Assembly: GCF_020085105.1 (NCBI RefSeq)
Contig: NC_058058.1
Location: 7,961,175-8,025,174, forward strand
Reading direction: 5' to 3'
DNA from: Siniperca chuatsi
Taxonomy: Eukaryota; Chordata; Actinopteri; Centrarchiformes; Sinipercidae
DNA: 64,000 nucleotides
A program made the position numbers and the translations under genes. The notes under the pieces were generated by a model. The model was not told the origin of the DNA and did no database searches. It saw only the letters and a program-made list of their open reading frames with translations. Of the stretch, positions 1-11,408 are shown in pieces. How positions within the stretch are numbered: the stretch's first letter is position 1; each line of letters starts with the position of its first letter.

Positions 1-375
1 ATTGATTAATCGTTTCAGTCATTTTTAAAGCAAAAATAGTGGAAAAAATGCCCCAAATTCTCTGTTCCCTGCCTCTCAAATGTGAGGATTTTTGCTGAAA
101 ATGAAAGAAACAAAGAGACAAATGAAGTAAAATCTGAATAAACTTTTAAAATATTTAACTTCAGCAATTTCCCAGAGCTGAAGGTTACGTCTTCAAATTG
201 TTTTTTGTCTGACCAACAGTCAAAAATGCAAAAAGATATTCATGGCTAAAACTCAGCAGCAAATCCTACCATTTCTGAAACATTGTTTAGCTTGAAAAAT
301 GATTCAAATGATTTATCGATGATTAAAATAGGTGCCAATAACGAATAATCGATTAATGGACGAATTGTTGCGGCT
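1..375 (-). repeat. AT-rich interspersed repeat, CGATTAATCGA family, copy 1
   Basis: Read on the minus strand it opens GATTTACAGCCGCAACAATT, has a body with a GACTGTTGGTCAGACAAAA-like stretch and ends AAACGATTAATCAAT. At least nine more copies occur below. The family name is unknown to me; the terminal GCTGCAACTAA...CGATTAAT pattern suggests a non-autonomous DNA element. Confidence 0.7.
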
Positions 376-1610
376 GTAAATCACAACAAATGGTAGAAGT
401 CAATAACAAACATTTAACTGGATCAGGTCACAAAGAACTAAGGTAAAATAAAACGTAGTAAAGTTAAATAAAATCTGAATAAACTCTCTGAAAAGTCTTT
501 TTTTTTTTTTAAGAAGAAATTTAAAGGATACTGAATTAGACAGCCTTATTTCCTCAGACATATTGTTCAAGAGCTTGAACCCTGACAAAAAAACCTGTGT
601 ATGAAGCAATACCCACGCTCATATGGGCCTAAAAGGTCAGAAATATAAAGAGCAAAGCCATTAAAAGACCTTAAAGAGTCTTGAGATAAGATCTTGTTTT
701 TACCATCTGTCTCCACCTCTGCCACCCTGTGTTATTTCATTAAGATTTGAGGTCAGGACCAGAAACTCTTCATATTTACATGGCAGTGCCTCGCTGACTT
801 ATAACAGATAACTTCCTGGAAGCTCGCACTCATCTGTGGGTGAAGCAGAAGGGGCCCTCCCTGCCTGCCTGACAAATGGCAAACACATGTGTTTATAGGA
901 GGATCAATGACAAGTGGTGTAGTCACTGTGTTGTGACTAACCAATGTTTATGCCAGAGATGTGACGCCCGCTTTAATAGTCAGTTTCACCTGCTCCGATG
1001 ACAGTGGTGCAGCGGACTGAAGCAAACAAAAACACGACAACAGAAGCTGAGTCTTCCCCCTCTGCATCACTTCAAAAGGATCTGCATGGAGCTGTTAGCC
1101 ATTATAGCTAACAGCTTGTTTGTTCAATATGATTAGGGGTGATCTTTTGTGTTTCACATCAGTCATTGTGTTTGAAGTCTACTCTGGCTCATCTATGACT
1201 CGCTCTTTATTGGTGGAGGGGCTATTAAAGTAATCATTTATATTGTCTATGTTTACCTGCCCACCAGCTCTGCCCCAATAAAACTAAACCGCAGTGAGAA
1301 CGAGGGTTAAGTGTGAGAAAATGTGTCCAACAGTTCCCTTTTGGGATCCTTGTGGTCTCCAGACTCTCCACCACAGATGATTCTGTATGTGTTCATGTTT
1401 ATTTTTTCCACAAACTCAGACTGATGTCTGAAAAAGTTCAGATCCAGAGTAGTTTGCTCATGATTACAGTGGTTTCGTGGTCAGTGATTACAGCTTGAGC
1501 TTTTTATCAAGGTGTTAGTAATCCTAATCGACCTTTTAAGGTATAATGATTATAGCATTTAGCGCCTAATATTAACCCGTGTGTTTTGTTGACATTGGCT
1601 TTACTTCCTC
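376..1610. other. No recognised feature
   Basis: AT-rich upstream or intronic sequence. A short echo of the preceding repeat (AAATAAAATCTGAATAAACT) lies at 464-485. No coding sequence, RNA gene or clear repeat was recognised in the rest. Confidence 0.5.
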
Positions 1611-1618
1611 ATTGTTTC

Positions 1619-1860
1619 AAGTATCAAGTCAAGTATCTTTATTGTCATTGTAGAAAACAGCGAAGCATCACCCTAAGCCACGTAGTGCAAAATATAGTAT
1701 AGAATAGAGAAATAGAAAGAGGTAGTTGCTAAGAATAAATAGATATTAAATAGATAGTCAGTACTTATTTACACATTAAAATAGAATGCGAAAACACAGT
1801 TATCAATAATAGTTCCTAGTGCAAAAGTAATAATCACATTTGCAAAAGCATCCAATTTTA
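1619..1860 (-). repeat. Retroposon-like 3' end fragment
   Basis: The segment starts AGTATCAAGTCAAGTATCTT and runs through a run of A/T-rich near-repeats (AATAGATATTAAATAGATAG). The TCAAGTATCTTTATTGTCAT motif resembles the reversed tail of teleost LINE/SINE families. This is assigned from memory of such tails only. Confidence 0.4.
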
Positions 1861-2883
1861 TGCTTCAAATATATTTTTCTTTCATCTGACCTTATTAAAA
1901 CCAAATATGTAGAAAAGTATTGAAGTGGTAACTTTTAACGTGGCCACAAACTGGACTTGCACATGTGATGAAGGTGACAAAATACAAAAATGACCATAAA
2001 GCATTGTTATTACACCGAACTTCTAAACAGACTCAACGCGCTGCAACTTAAAAAACATGCAAATAGTGTAATTTTAGTTTGAGTGCAGCACATTTGTTGT
2101 CAAATGTCTGAAGATGTTTTCATCATTTGTGTTTTGTGTCTAAATGTTTTCTTAAGCTGCAGTGTGCTGAGCTTCCACAGCTAGCATACATTTGGGATTT
2201 GTGAGTGCTGCATTAAAACACCAATCACAGATATAGAACATGTGGTTTTACAGCTGCGGAAGTAATCCCAAACAGAAGTAATGTAATTTTTCTTCATTTC
2301 AAAATCATGTTTATAATCAATTCTCATAAAATTAGGAAAAGTCATAAAGTATCAACGTGATAAAACAATATTAAGTATTTATTTTTTTGAGCTGTTAAAG
2401 AAGGCCCAGGACCCAAAACAAAACAAGTCCTAAGATTAGTAACAAATCTGCACTGAGGCTTCATGGACGTGTGAATACTGTATGTTTGAGTGATTGTGTT
2501 GCTGAGCTGTTGACACCTGTGAGGTATTTAGCAGAAACTCAGTGTGGTTTAGAGGACAGATGCTAGGTCTCAGTTTCTCTTCCACCTTTTCCTCCACCAG
2601 CTTATATTGTATCTCTACAAAGCGTATAGCAGGACTGAAATTGCCAGGTCTGATCAAATGAAGGTGGCTTTCAGTACCTTTTTTTTATGTGTGTGTATAA
2701 GTGCACACCTCGGTTTGTCATTGGGTGGTTGGTGAAACTGGCATTCTTGATTTGGCAGCTGGTTACAGCGATCACTGTACTTAGCAGAGACAAAGGAACA
2801 TGATACATGCTGTTCCTGTGTCTGAGATGATTTAATTTCTCCTCTGAGCATCAAACACAAAGCAGTTAACTACAGAAGGACAC

Positions 2884-3808
2884 TGGGCCTCTTGCAAGAA
2901 CCACTCGTACGAACAGATCTGTTCTTAAGTGGCACGTACGAAGGATTTTTGTTGCATTCACCACTTTTCTCGTACGTAGAATTTTCTCTTAGGTACGAAC
3001 TTAATTTACAAGTGATCCAGACCTGTCGTACGAGTCATGAACAGATAATCAGTATAATTTGTCGTCTGAATATTTTGTTTACTGAGAGGTAAATGATGTT
3101 ATGATCTTATTGGCATATTTCGGCACAGCAGCTTCTACATTTCGGTCGTTTTTTGGAAAATTCTCTCAATCCAACAGCTGCCTCAGAGTTTTTCTGCAGG
3201 TTTGCTGTCCAGTATCATCCTCTGTTGCACCCGGCAGTGTAACATCACCTACTGTAGGATATAATATTCTCTCATCTAATATCTCAGAGACTGTCTCGTC
3301 CCCTTGACGGCCTTTCTTATTAGTCATGGGCCGCTTTTTAGTGTTTAACTTCATGTCAGACCATTACTCTTTATTCTGTCATCGTACAGCACTGCTCTGA
3401 GCTTTAATATTAATATTTTCTATTGTTTCAGGTCCCCTAACATCACTACTGACACTGCTAAACCTGTTATCTTTTCGTTTGCAGGAGTTGAAGCTCCGTA
3501 GTGTGAAATAATTTTTTTTTGTTGTTGTTTTTGTTTTTTTACTCCTTGGTAACATTTTTGTGAATGAAACTTTCCCACAAATGCAGCAGAACAGGTCACC
3601 TTTATATGGGAATTTTATGGGCGTTGATTATGCCAATGATCAAATCTCACAAACACGCACACCTCCTCTTGAACAGGTGGCATTCATGAGGCTAAAACAA
3701 GCGATTTTACAACAAATTTGTGCAGTTAAGAGAGTTTGGTGAATCTGACGTGGAAGACTCGTACGAGCAAAAGTTTAAGAATACAAAAATGTTCTTGCAT
3801 GAGGCTCA
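2884..3808. mobile_element. Non-autonomous DNA transposon, about 925 bp, with imperfect terminal inverted repeats
   Basis: The left end TGGGCCTCTTGCAAGAAC pairs with the reverse complement of the right end, TGAGCCTCATGCAAGAAC. Just inside both ends lie CGTACGA motifs (2907, 2936, 2973, 3029, 3762). No transposase frame is visible. The G/C-rich short ends could fit a PIF/Harbinger-type element, but the superfamily is not established. Confidence 0.6.
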
Positions 3809-5288
3809 ATGTCTCTTTAAACTTGTCCCTCATTTCTCAGAACAAATATATTCAAACTGTAATTGGAGCTGCAGTTGTAGTCACAGTAATCAGCATTTTG
3901 TTTCCTCATGGATGCCTCTGCCAGCCTTGATCAAATTATTGAAATGAGCAGACATCCAGGTCCGCTTCCCATTGGGCGACGTTGACCTCTGGGGATCACA
4001 ATCGAACTTGTTGCAGCTAGCTGGTGGCAGGGGGTGATTGTGAGGTTGTAATTGTGCGACAGACGTTGCTGGCTAATGGCCCTGACAGTGTACTTAGTAC
4101 AATAACCCGGCCCGCAGTAAGAGATAACAATGTTTCTAGCAGAGTTTCACATGGGAACTGACTGAATCAGGCCGGGTAGGAAAGAGGAAGGCCAAAGAAG
4201 GTTCAAGAAAGCCTCAAACCAGCAGCATTCACAAAGTGCGCTTCCTGATTCTCACACTGAGCTACTGAAGGGTGAGGTGTTAATAACATGTGCCCCAAAG
4301 AAAAGGTACTAGAAAGACAAGTGAAACTGACACTTGTCCTTTTAGAAGCTGTATTTGGAGGTTTAAACAGTTGAAGTCACTGTTTTTTTGTTTTCTCATA
4401 ATCCTCACTCTGTAGAAATATTTCTTTTTGATCCAAATGTTCATGTAGCTTTTAGTCGATTTAGGAATCCAATTTTATCCTCCATTCGGCTCATTTCATC
4501 TGATGTCAGTGGATTTAATCCAGTTCACTATGCTGCAAGATTTAAAGTCAGCAGCGGTGTGTTTTCAATCCTGCTGTTCCTCCCCAGTGTCGTCTTCATC
4601 ATAAGACTTTTTTTTGCCATTTAATTGCTGAAGTAGAGGCAATAACTGTGAACAAACAAGAGATGTATTATTTGTTTCAAAAATAAATGAAGTGGGGTTG
4701 GTCGCATGAAACACAGACGAGCTCGGAAAACTGAACACTCTCCTCTGCCTCAGTATCTAACGTTAAGTTGCCCTTGAGCAAGGCCCTTAATCCGTAATTG
4801 TATTTATGGAGCTTACATAGCTTAAAGTTCAGGACTGTTGTTGTGCCGGGCAGCTCTCAGGAGTTAAAGTTTGTTATTATGTGAAATATGAAGCAGCTGA
4901 AAAGGAGTATTCATGCTCAGTTAACTCCTTCCCTGGATGAATAAAGGCTAAAGGAAAAAGATTGACGCATTTACTGAGGCAATTAGTCTCAAATGCCTCT
5001 CTCAGACACAGAAGTGGCACACTCTGGGGCTTTTCCTATCTCCAAAATCTGTGGTTTTGTGTCATTATCCCTCAGCCCTCACTGGCCCCTTAGATAACTG
5101 TGCCCTGGAGCACGGCGCAAGCTGAGAAAATCCCATCAAGTTCATATTGGTTTGAAAGACATCTGGTGTGGAGCTGGGGGCTAATGCAATCCTGCATGGT
5201 AATTTGAGGTTCAGAAAGAAGTTCACCAGCATGTCATTCACCAAAGTCTCTTAAAACTGCCATAGAAGTATTGTAAATAATAGTAAAC
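3809..5288. other. No recognised gene
   Basis: Unique-looking AT-rich sequence. A short TTGCCCTTGAGCAAGGCCCT string (4769-4788) resembles a fragment common in fish interspersed repeats. Nothing else was identified. Confidence 0.4.
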
Positions 5289-5805
5289 ACTAGTGTTTTT
5301 TATTTTAGGAAATACGCTTCTTCGCTTTATTGTGGAGAGTCAGATGAGGACATCGATGCCACTCTCATGTCTGTACGATAAATAAGAAGCTGCAGCTGCT
5401 TAGCTTAGCAACAAGACTGGAAACAGGAGGAAACAGCTAGCCTGGCTCTGTCCTGGACCACTGATGAACACGTTATATCTCGTTTGTTTAATCCGTACAA
5501 AAACCCACCTTTAAAAACAACTAGTGGGGGTTATGTGCCGAACCATTTCTTGCCCGGCAGCAGCGACTTCCTGAAGTCTTGTCGTCACCCTGAGGTTGCC
5601 AGACAACCAGCAGAGACTCCAGGACCCCCTATAAAATTGTTTTTACACTTTTTTGTACTCTTTGTTTTTGTAGAGATTAAACAAACACGGCATAATGTGT
5701 TAATTAGTGAGCTTTAGAGGTGCTGGACAGAGTAAGGCTAGCTGTCTGTTTCCCCCGTTTCCACTCTGTGCTAAGCTAAGCTAACCAGCTGCTTCCTGTA
5801 GCTTC

Positions 5806-6232
5806 AGATTCAGATTGTATTTACTCTAGACCACACATCGTGGTACGGAGTGTAAACATAAAACAAAACAGCACTACAAAGGTAAACAACCAGAATAGAT
5901 CTTTAGCACAAAGTAATTTAAAGAGAGGCAGAACATTACTCAAGAAAGCACCTAGTTTAGATGCTATCCTTGGTTTATCTGTCTGCAGTTATAAGTTTAA
6001 ACATATAGACGGATGTTTTACAAAGTCTTTTGGCAGGTACTTCTTTCTATTCTCAACAATATTTGTATTTTTACATTCAAACAAAACATAATATTCAACC
6101 CCCAGGCAGTTTCCATTACATTGATTACAAAAGCTTTATTCCTTTCCAGGCCTTTGTATCTTCTTGTTATTATGAAAATTATAAATAGCCTAGGCATACC
6201 TCCTGTTTTCACAAAGTAGATTCTTTTCAAAT
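5806..6232 (-). mobile_element. Retroposon 3' fragment inserted in the element above
   Basis: On the minus strand this segment ends in TCTGAATCTGAA, a short tandem tail like those of CR1/L2-type LINEs. A 70-codon frame (6230-6018) has no match that I recognise. It occupies the gap in the split element. Confidence 0.4.
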
Positions 6233-6233
6233 T

Positions 6234-6555
6234 TAAAGGAACAGCATGTAGGATTTAGTGACATCTAGCGGTGAAAATGCAGATTGTAACCATTTGAACA
6301 CCGCTCGCCTCAGCCCTCCCCTTCCAAGCGTGTAGGAGAAACTACGGTGGCATGTAGAAACATGGCGGTGCAACATGGTGACCTCTGTAGAAGGGGACCC
6401 GCTCCCTCTGTAGATAAACGGTTCATTCTAAGGTAATGAAAACCCAGCAATTCTTATTTTCAGGTGATTATACACTAATGAAAACATACTTCTAAATATT
6501 ATATTTAATTTCTGCCAATAGCTCCTCCTAAATGTTACATACTGGACCTTAAAGT
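6234..6555. mobile_element. MITE-like element with terminal inverted repeats
   Basis: The left end TTTAAAGGAACAGCATGTAG pairs with the right end CATACTGGACCTTAAAG. Inside are ACATCTAGCGGTGAAAATG, GCGTGTAGGAGAAACTACGG and GTGATTATACACTAATGAAA, the hallmarks of an abundant teleost non-autonomous element. Assignment is by memory of that family. Confidence 0.65.
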
Positions 6556-6861
6556 CCTCTTTAAATTCACAATATAAGTCACATGATGACATACTCTGGA
6601 GCTCATAGTGCCACTTCTGCAGGAACTGAGCTTTTCTCTACTCATACTTAAAGTAAAGAAATGAGAGTGGTATCGGTCTTCTCATCTAACTCTCAGCAAA
6701 AAAGCAAATAATCAGATTTCCAAAAATGTCAAACTATTCATTTTAGTTTTAATAGGATTTACTCAAACCTGACAGTATGTGACAGAAGGTAAAAGCTGTT
6801 GTTGCTACCTGTTAAACTGTTAAACCAAATATTTGTCTAAAGAATGTCTTTCTTTCTGCAG

Positions 6862-7281
6862 AACCTGATGGCCAAAGCGTTGTATGACAACATGCCGGAG
6901 TCCCCTGAGGAGCTGGCCTTCCGTAAAGGGGACATCCTGACGGTCATTGAGCAGAACACGGGAGGCCTTGAGGGCTGGTGGCTCTGCTCCCTGCACGGCC
7001 GCCAAGGCATCGCCCCTGGCAACCGTCTGAAGCTGCTGATTGGACCCATGTTCGAGGCCCAGTCGCCAGCAGCAGCAGCCGCCGCCGCCGCCGCCGCTGG
7101 CCAGTCCTCTCCTCAGAGCTCGGCCTATCAGCAGAAGGCTGGCTCGGGGGCTCAGGGGATCTACCAAGTGCCACCGTCCCTCCAGAGTCCACAGCAGAAC
7201 ATCTACCAGGTTCCTCCTGGACAAGACATCTACCAAGTCCCACCAAGGAGTACTCTAGCTGCTGATAACACTCCGAGCAAG
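6862..7281 (+). CDS. nedd9: nedd9 SH3 exon (first exon in the window)
   Basis: The acceptor is TTCTTTCTGCAG before AAC CTG ATG GCC and the donor is AAG|GTGAGG. The exon has 420 bp (140 codons) in phase 0. It encodes the whole SH3 domain, then a run of ten alanines (about 7069-7098, GCA x3, GCC x6, GCT), then three IYQVPP motifs, which are candidate Crk-SH2 docking sites once phosphorylated. The ATG at 6844 lies in the polypyrimidine tract upstream of the acceptor and is not the start; family members begin in a separate short exon. Confidence 0.95.
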
Positions 7282-10200
7282 GTGAGGCAGAAAGAAAGGA
7301 GACTTTAGTTTACATTTCCCTAGGGCTGCAACTAATGACTATTTTCATTATCAGTGAATCTGTCAATTAGTTTTTTGATTAATCATTTAATACAATCATA
7401 CACCATGGAGAGCCAATAAGGCTGGACCAGCTGATTTCACTGATTAGCGTTCCTTCAAGTAGAGGGGAGGAACTCATCAGTGAAACCACCTGCCGAGGTG
7501 ATTGGTTGGAAGAACACCTGTGGACTATTGGATCTCTATGGCAAATTATTCGTCAATAAAATGTAAAAAAAAAAAAAAAAAGAACTGAAAAATTCCCATT
7601 ACATGTCGCCACAGCCCATTGTGACATCTTACAATTGCTTGTTTTGTCAGCCAAGCAACAGCCCAAGAACAAAAATATTCAATTTACAATGAAATAAAAC
7701 AGAAAAAAAGCAGCAAATCCTCACACTTGAAAGGCTGGAACCAGAGCATGTTTGGCATTTTCACTTGATTTCTCCAAAGGGTTTTGGCTTTCATCCTTAA
7801 TCTGATTAGATATTCAGACATTCTCTTGCATTGTGTTTTAAACATAGTCATAAAGTAGTGGGTTACAGACTTTAAAAAAACTCAGTATTCAATATTTATC
7901 TTAGGGGGATGAAAGCATAGATAAATAGAAAATGAGTGGGTTTAGAGAAAATGGAGACTGGTCTGTTCGCTGACCTCTAGAGACAGTTCTTTGGGATCAG
8001 AGCGGATTTAAAACATAACATAAACTCTGGTGGGTGTGGCCTTTGCTGGCGAGTGTGGGTATTAGATGTGATAGGACATGGCATTTACACCATGACCTGT
8101 TATCCTGCCAGTCTGCCACGACTCTCATCGGTGTGATTGCACACGCAGAAAGATTGTGGGTCTGCGATGTGAAATGTGGGCAGGGTGTGCCGGGCCTGGC
8201 GCTTACCACAGAGCAGGGTAGTGTTTTTGTGCAGTGCTCCCATTTGGCTTTTCTTGTACATTGGCACACTGTGTGTACTAGAGCCAGTCTAAGCCACAGA
8301 AGGGCAGTGAATATGGGAAAAACTTGTGGAAAAGCAAACAGCACAGAGCTGTTTTTTTGGATTTTGGTGGAGCCCAGCTGCCTGAAAGTAGTTTTTTCTG
8401 TATTTAAATGCTGTACACAGGGTCGCTGGCAAACCCATTACACCTGGCATGGTCCTTCACAGTATAGCTATATATATAATATAATATAATATAATATAAT
8501 TCTCCAAGCGGTGTGTCCATTATATGTTATTTTATTGGTTGGATGGTATATCATTTAAAGCATGTATCTAAGGCTGTCCTAGAAATAACAGCCTGTTGTT
8601 GCACACAGAAACAACCAGATTCCTGGTGAGTCTCACATTTGTTCTGATACATATGCAGATGAATTGGACAAATAATATTCTTGTATGTTTATTCGGTTAC
8701 AACACAGAGGAATAACAAGGATAAATGGGGCAAATAGAGAAGATTTCTAAGGGACATAGAGACATATAAAGACTTACCAGTAGAAATATAGAAAGCATCA
8801 GATGTCTGAAGAAATAAGTACAATTTAGAAATATAAAAATAGACAAAAGAAAATTAAAACATGAAACATTTAAAAAAGAGAATATTGATACATTGCTACA
8901 TAGGAATATGTCAGTAGCTACTGCACAACAGCAGATCCAACATTTGTCAAAAAATGTACAATCCATAAAATTGTCTAAAAATCAAACTGCTCATTGTGTG
9001 CGAACCAGATTGGATATTGCTGATTTTAGCTGGTTTAAAGCGAAACTACATTACTTTTGACAGAATAATTAACAGGATTTCACTTTAACAAACAAACAGT
9101 TTAATTCATAAGCAATAAAACACGTCCTTAATCTGTGTGTAACGACCAGTCACTTATGGCAGGTAATGTTAGCTGATGTTAGCTAACATTGGCTACCATA
9201 AGGGACTGGATGTTGGCTATTATTAGCTACCAGCTAACATTAGCTACTGTAAGCAACTGGTTATTCCATTTTACTACGGCAGGTAAGGTTAGCTAACATA
9301 AGCTACCATAAGTAACTTGATGTTGCCTAATGTTAGCAAACATTAGCTAACTTCCAGCTAACATTAGCTACCATAAACAACAGGTCATTCCGTTATCTAC
9401 CGTAAGCACCTGGATGTTACTTGCTAACATCAGCTAACATTAGCTACCATAAGTAACTAGGTAATTCCAGTCACGTATGGTAGCTGAAAAGCTCAAAATT
9501 AAACTAGATATTGCTTTATAACTGACATTACTGAGCTAGTTTGTTGACATGGACTCTTCTCAACTTTGTTACACTACATTTTATCATCTCCTTTTATCCA
9601 ATAATTGTCATTTATGGCAACTGTAGCCATTTTTCAGCAAACAAGGGTGAAGCAGAGTGATCCTTCATTACAAATGGAAGTCAGTGGCAGGTGTGTGCTT
9701 AAACAGGAAGGAAGAATATTCCTGTTTATTCAACCGTTTAACTAGTTCTAGCACCTCAGACCAGCTCATCCCTCCAGGAGACGAATAGTAATTACATGCT
9801 GGATGAGCTTTTGATATCCTAAGGGTGTTTTTTTTGTAGTTTTTTTTTTTTTTTAAATAAATCAGCTCCAGCCATCATAGAAATGAGCTAAGGTGTGCAT
9901 TTTAGTAGGTAAATAGGCAGCAGGCGCCGAAGGCTTAGAGGACTTTGTGTGATTCACTGTTTGATAAAGTCAGTCAGAGCTAGGGGGCTGAGAGGAAAGA
10001 CCTGTCAATCAACCTGCAGCAGTCCTGTCAACCAACACCTCTCTTTTCCACTACCAGGCTTCAAGGCTTAACTGAGGAATGGTATTAAAAAAGGCTTTGG
10101 TGATAACATGGAAAATTAAATGTGCTTCTAATGAGAGTACGTTTTGTGCTGTAATCATGTTATTGGAGAGATTAAATTAAATCTTGGACTGTTAACTTTC

Positions 10201-11377
10201 CCTCCAATCTGTGGTTATCAAAGTGGTGCAATTTTCGGCGGTTGTTCCTGTCTATTAAATAGAAAGATTTTGACTGTGTGTTATACTTACGTCCATGTGT
10301 GTCAGTGTATTGCAGGAGTCCAGACAAGGCTCTGTTGTTTTCCAGTGACGTCTGACTGTTGGACAGAAGCGCCATCAGTCTCTGCGGCCACAGTCGGCCC
10401 TGTTAAAGCCAAACAGCCATATCTGTAGTGAAAACTGCAAAGAACGATTTCAGGGAAAGTGTTGTTGGCTCAGAGTGGAAGTTGAAGGAGTTATTTTGGA
10501 CATCCAGGGTTCAAAAAGTCCCCTTCATTTTTTGCACAGACATTAATTTAGCTCTTTGGTAAAAAGTCCCAAAAACACAAGGAAACATCCAAACTGATTT
10601 AAAATTCACCGTTAACAGTGAGCAGAAGCTAACAATTATGTTTTGTAGAAAACTGATAATACTTTAACCAGTTTTAGTCCGTTCACTTTCAAATTCTGAG
10701 TCAATTAACTATTTCTTTCTTTGAGAACGACGAGTTTGAGCTTAAATACAAGTTAATCAACGTTAAATATGACGCACAACTCCTCTCCAACATACTATGC
10801 TTTAATATATTATTGTTAATCTTAACTCAGGAGTGGGGTTGACTCTCCATTTTTCAACACAAAATGTACACATCACCAAAATTAAATACGTGTGGTGTTT
10901 TGTTCCAAATTGCAATGACAAAGCGTTTGCAGTTTTGTTTATTGTAGCTTCTTCTCTATAGAAACAGTGGCTAAGTATTTAGAGCATTTGACCAAACCAG
11001 TGGACAAAATAAGACTGTAAAGCTAAAATAATTCAGACTGACAGCCATAATATAAACCTATAGTACAGAATTACCCAAGAGACTTTAAAGTGGGAACAGA
11101 ACCAGCAGCACCTTCCACTTTGAAACTCTATAAGCACAGTACACTGCGTCGTAGTATTTGTGGAGATAATTTTTGCTGACATGAAATCCAAACCTTGACC
11201 TTTGCTCTTCAAAACACCAAACTCAGTCTTGTTTACTACTGCGTGTCTCTGTGGAGCAGTATTGATGACAGGCTGCGAGCGCTGACTCATGCTGCATGCG
11301 GTGGGATGTGCTAAGAGCCGATGGAGCTGAAGGGAAAACAGCCATTTTCTTGTTGTCAAGTGCAAACGCGCATGTGA

Positions 11378-11408
<31 letters not shown>

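Larger units (their letters stand above)
5289..6762. mobile_element. Interspersed element split by later insertions
   Basis: The left part (5289-5805) runs from GGAAATACGCTTCTTCGC through GAAACAGCTAGCCTGGCTCT and GCTAAGCTAAGCTAACCAGC. The right end resumes at about 6655 with GAGAGTGGTATCGGTCTTCT and finishes at AAAATGTCAAACTATTCATT. The same right-hand text occurs uninterrupted at 41680-41910, which shows the 850 bp between are insertions. Confidence 0.6.

Noticed and set aside
6844-6861. ATG at 6844 as the nedd9 start codon
   Set aside because: It lies in the polypyrimidine tract of a canonical acceptor (TTTCTTTCTGCAG), and the family begins in a separate short exon.
6820-7265. Open frames of 95-138 codons antisense or out of frame to the nedd9 SH3 exon
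   Set aside because: They overlap a conserved coding exon, have Gly/Ser/Arg-rich shadow compositions, and owe their length to the GC-rich exon.
8034-8489. 151-codon + strand frame (and 115-codon antisense frame) in intron
   Set aside because: No recognisable domain; opposing frames of similar length indicate chance.
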